NCBI GenBank assembly: GCA_003155465.1
Contig: PMCR01000573.1
Coordinates: forward strand, 1 to 6,443
Direction: 5' to 3'
Length of the DNA stretch: 6,443 nt
From: Myxococcales bacterium
Lineage (GTDB): Bacteria; Myxococcota; Polyangia; Fen-1088
In this document: positions 5,588 to 6,443 of the stretch, one piece after another
Numbering within the stretch: the first letter of the stretch is position 1
Layout: the number at the start of each line of letters is the position of its first letter
Position numbers and translations under genes: made by a program
The notes under the pieces: generated by a model
Seen by the model: the letters and a program-made list of their open reading frames with translations, nothing else
Databases searched by the model: none
What the model was told of the DNA's origin: nothing

Positions 5588-6274
5588 ATGACTACCAAGG
5601 TGACCAGCACGAGGAGGAAGTTGGGCAGGAAGATGGTTTCCGAGCTGGTCGTGGTTCGGCTGATCCTCTATCGGCGCATCCTGCGCGACTTGGCCTTCTC
5701 GGGAACGCGCTATGTGTTCTCGCACCAGCTGGCGGTTCTGGCCGACGTGACGCCTGAACAACTGCGGCGGGATCTCATGAACGTGCGCTACGAAGGCAGC
5801 CCAACCCGAGGATACGAGGTCGTGGTCCTGGAAGAGCGCATCGGCGCGTTCCTGGATCCGCCCACCACCCAGTCGGTGGCGCTGGTGGGCGTCGGAAACC
5901 TCGGCCGCGCCCTGTTTGCGTACTTCTTGGGCCGCCGACCTTTGCTGCAGATTGTCGCCGCCTTTGACATCGATCCGGCCAAGGTCGATCGCATGATCAA
6001 CGGTTGTCCGTCGTATCACATCAGCGAGGCCCGGACGGTCATGCGGGACAAAGAAATCAACGTTGCCATGATCGCCGTACCGGCCGCGGCCGCGCAAAGC
6101 GTGGCCGACACCCTGGTCGAAGCGGGGGTGCGCAGTTTGCTCAACTTCGCCGATGTGCGTCTGCGCCTGCCGCCGGACGTGTACGTCGAGCACATCGACA
6201 TCGGCGTCACCTTGGAAAAAGTGGCGTTCTTTGCGCGGCGGCCGGCGGCGGCTAAGGACACGGGCTCACCGTGA
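5588..6274 (+). CDS. rex: Redox-sensing transcriptional repressor Rex
   Basis: This 228-residue protein has the Rex architecture. A winged-helix DNA-binding domain lies at about 16-85 (RLILYRRILRDL ... TPEQLRRDL). A Rossmann domain follows from about 95, with the dinucleotide motif GVGNLG (101-106) and Asp127 in FDIDP at the end of the second strand, suited to NAD(H). The NFADVRLRLPPDV segment (186-198) and a C-terminal helix used for dimer swapping come next. Rex binds operators when NADH is low and releases them when NADH rises. The wing (DLMNVRYEGSPTRGYEV) departs from the common form, which has FG-FG-RGVGY. ATG 5588 has no Shine-Dalgarno; ATG 5633 aligns with typical Rex N-termini and would give 213 residues, but GAGGAGG (5611-5617) lies 15 nt before it, too far. 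The next gene overlaps the stop by 4 nt. Operator-like dyads upstream suggest autoregulation. Confidence 0.93.
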   Translation: MTTKVTSTRRKLGRKMVSELVVVRLILYRRILRDLAFSGTRYVFSHQLAVLADVTPEQLRRDLMNVRYEGSPTRGYEVVVLEERIGAFLDPPTTQSVALVGVGNLGRALFAYFLGRRPLLQIVAAFDIDPAKVDRMINGCPSYHISEARTVMRDKEINVAMIAVPAAAAQSVADTLVEAGVRSLLNFADVRLRLPPDVYVEHIDIGVTLEKVAFFARRPAAAKDTGSP

Positions 6275-6443
6275 AGCCCACCGACCTTTCTCTGGTCAGC
6301 ACGATTCGGGAGAGGTGCCGCGTCTGCTACACCTGCGTGCGTGAGTGCCCGGCCAAGGCCATCCGCATAGCCGGAGGGCAGGCCGAAGTCATTCCTTCGC
6401 GTTGTATTGGCTGCGGGTCGTGCGTGCTGGTGTGCAGCCAGGG
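6271..6443 (+). CDS. Dicluster [4Fe-4S] ferredoxin-domain protein, N-terminal part (3' end outside window)
   Basis: GTG 6271 opens a frame that overlaps the rex TGA (sequence GTGA), a classic translational-coupling arrangement, and runs off the window after 57 codons. It encodes two full [4Fe-4S] binding motifs, C16-x2-C19-x2-C22-x3-C26-P (CRVCYTCVRECP) and C45-x2-C48-x2-C51-x3-C55 (CIGCGSCVLVC). A bacterial ferredoxin fold binding two clusters near the N-terminus is therefore secure. What follows is unseen. This N-terminus resembles proteins that continue into an [FeFe]-hydrogenase large-subunit domain, often with PAS or signalling domains (sensory hydrogenase type); alternatives are a stand-alone ferredoxin or another FeS oxidoreductase. 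Coupling to Rex supports a role in redox or hydrogen sensing and probable repression by Rex. A weak AAGGA lies at 6254-6258. The FeS-domain call is firm; the hydrogenase idea is inference. Confidence 0.85.
   Translation, partial: MKPTDLSLVSTIRERCRVCYTCVRECPAKAIRIAGGQAEVIPSRCIGCGSCVLVCSQ

Noticed and set aside
5330..6193. 287-codon minus-strand frame across rex
   Set aside because: Antisense to a clear Rex protein; low-complexity Arg/His-rich composition and no domain.

Overview
The window looks like a chromosomal segment from a high-GC deltaproteobacterial-type genome, most likely a member of the Myxococcota (Polyangia-like). I infer this from four things: a Cys-rich tandem-repeat surface protein of a type common there, a eukaryotic-like Ser/Thr kinase with one membrane span followed by a TPR/PEGA protein, a lipoprotein esterase with a long Thr/Gly/Ser tether, and GTG starts. 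No RNA gene, insertion sequence, CRISPR array or phage gene is visible.

Layout. (1) 1-375, plus: the 3' end of a repeat protein with 54-residue, 8-cysteine units. (2) 546-2243 and 2262-3278, plus: a probable two-gene unit of a membrane-anchored Ser/Thr protein kinase and an exported TPR/PEGA protein, 18 nt apart. The kinase start is fixed by a strong AAGGAGG. (3) 3462-5042, minus, convergent with the kinase pair: a lipoprotein SGNH hydrolase of the rhamnogalacturonan acetylesterase type (CE12-like), with Ser335, Gly369, Asn402 and Asp493/His496 all visible. (4) 5043-5587: a divergent intergenic region of about 545 bp. Its right end holds a near-consensus sigma70-type promoter followed by two dyads resembling Rex operators. 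(5) 5588-6274, plus: a Rex-family NAD(H)-sensing repressor. (6) 6271 to the window end, plus: the start of a protein with two [4Fe-4S] Cys motifs, overlapping the rex stop codon by 4 nt (GTGA).

Three largely independent modules emerge. The kinase and TPR/PEGA protein probably form an envelope-signalling pair. The esterase is a probable surface enzyme that deacetylates pectin-like polysaccharide. The rex/FeS pair looks like an autoregulated redox operon in which an NADH/NAD+ sensor is translationally coupled to a ferredoxin-type, possibly sensory [FeFe]-hydrogenase-like, protein. This last module is the most interesting part of the window, but its second gene is cut by the window edge, so its identity beyond the iron-sulfur domain is inference.
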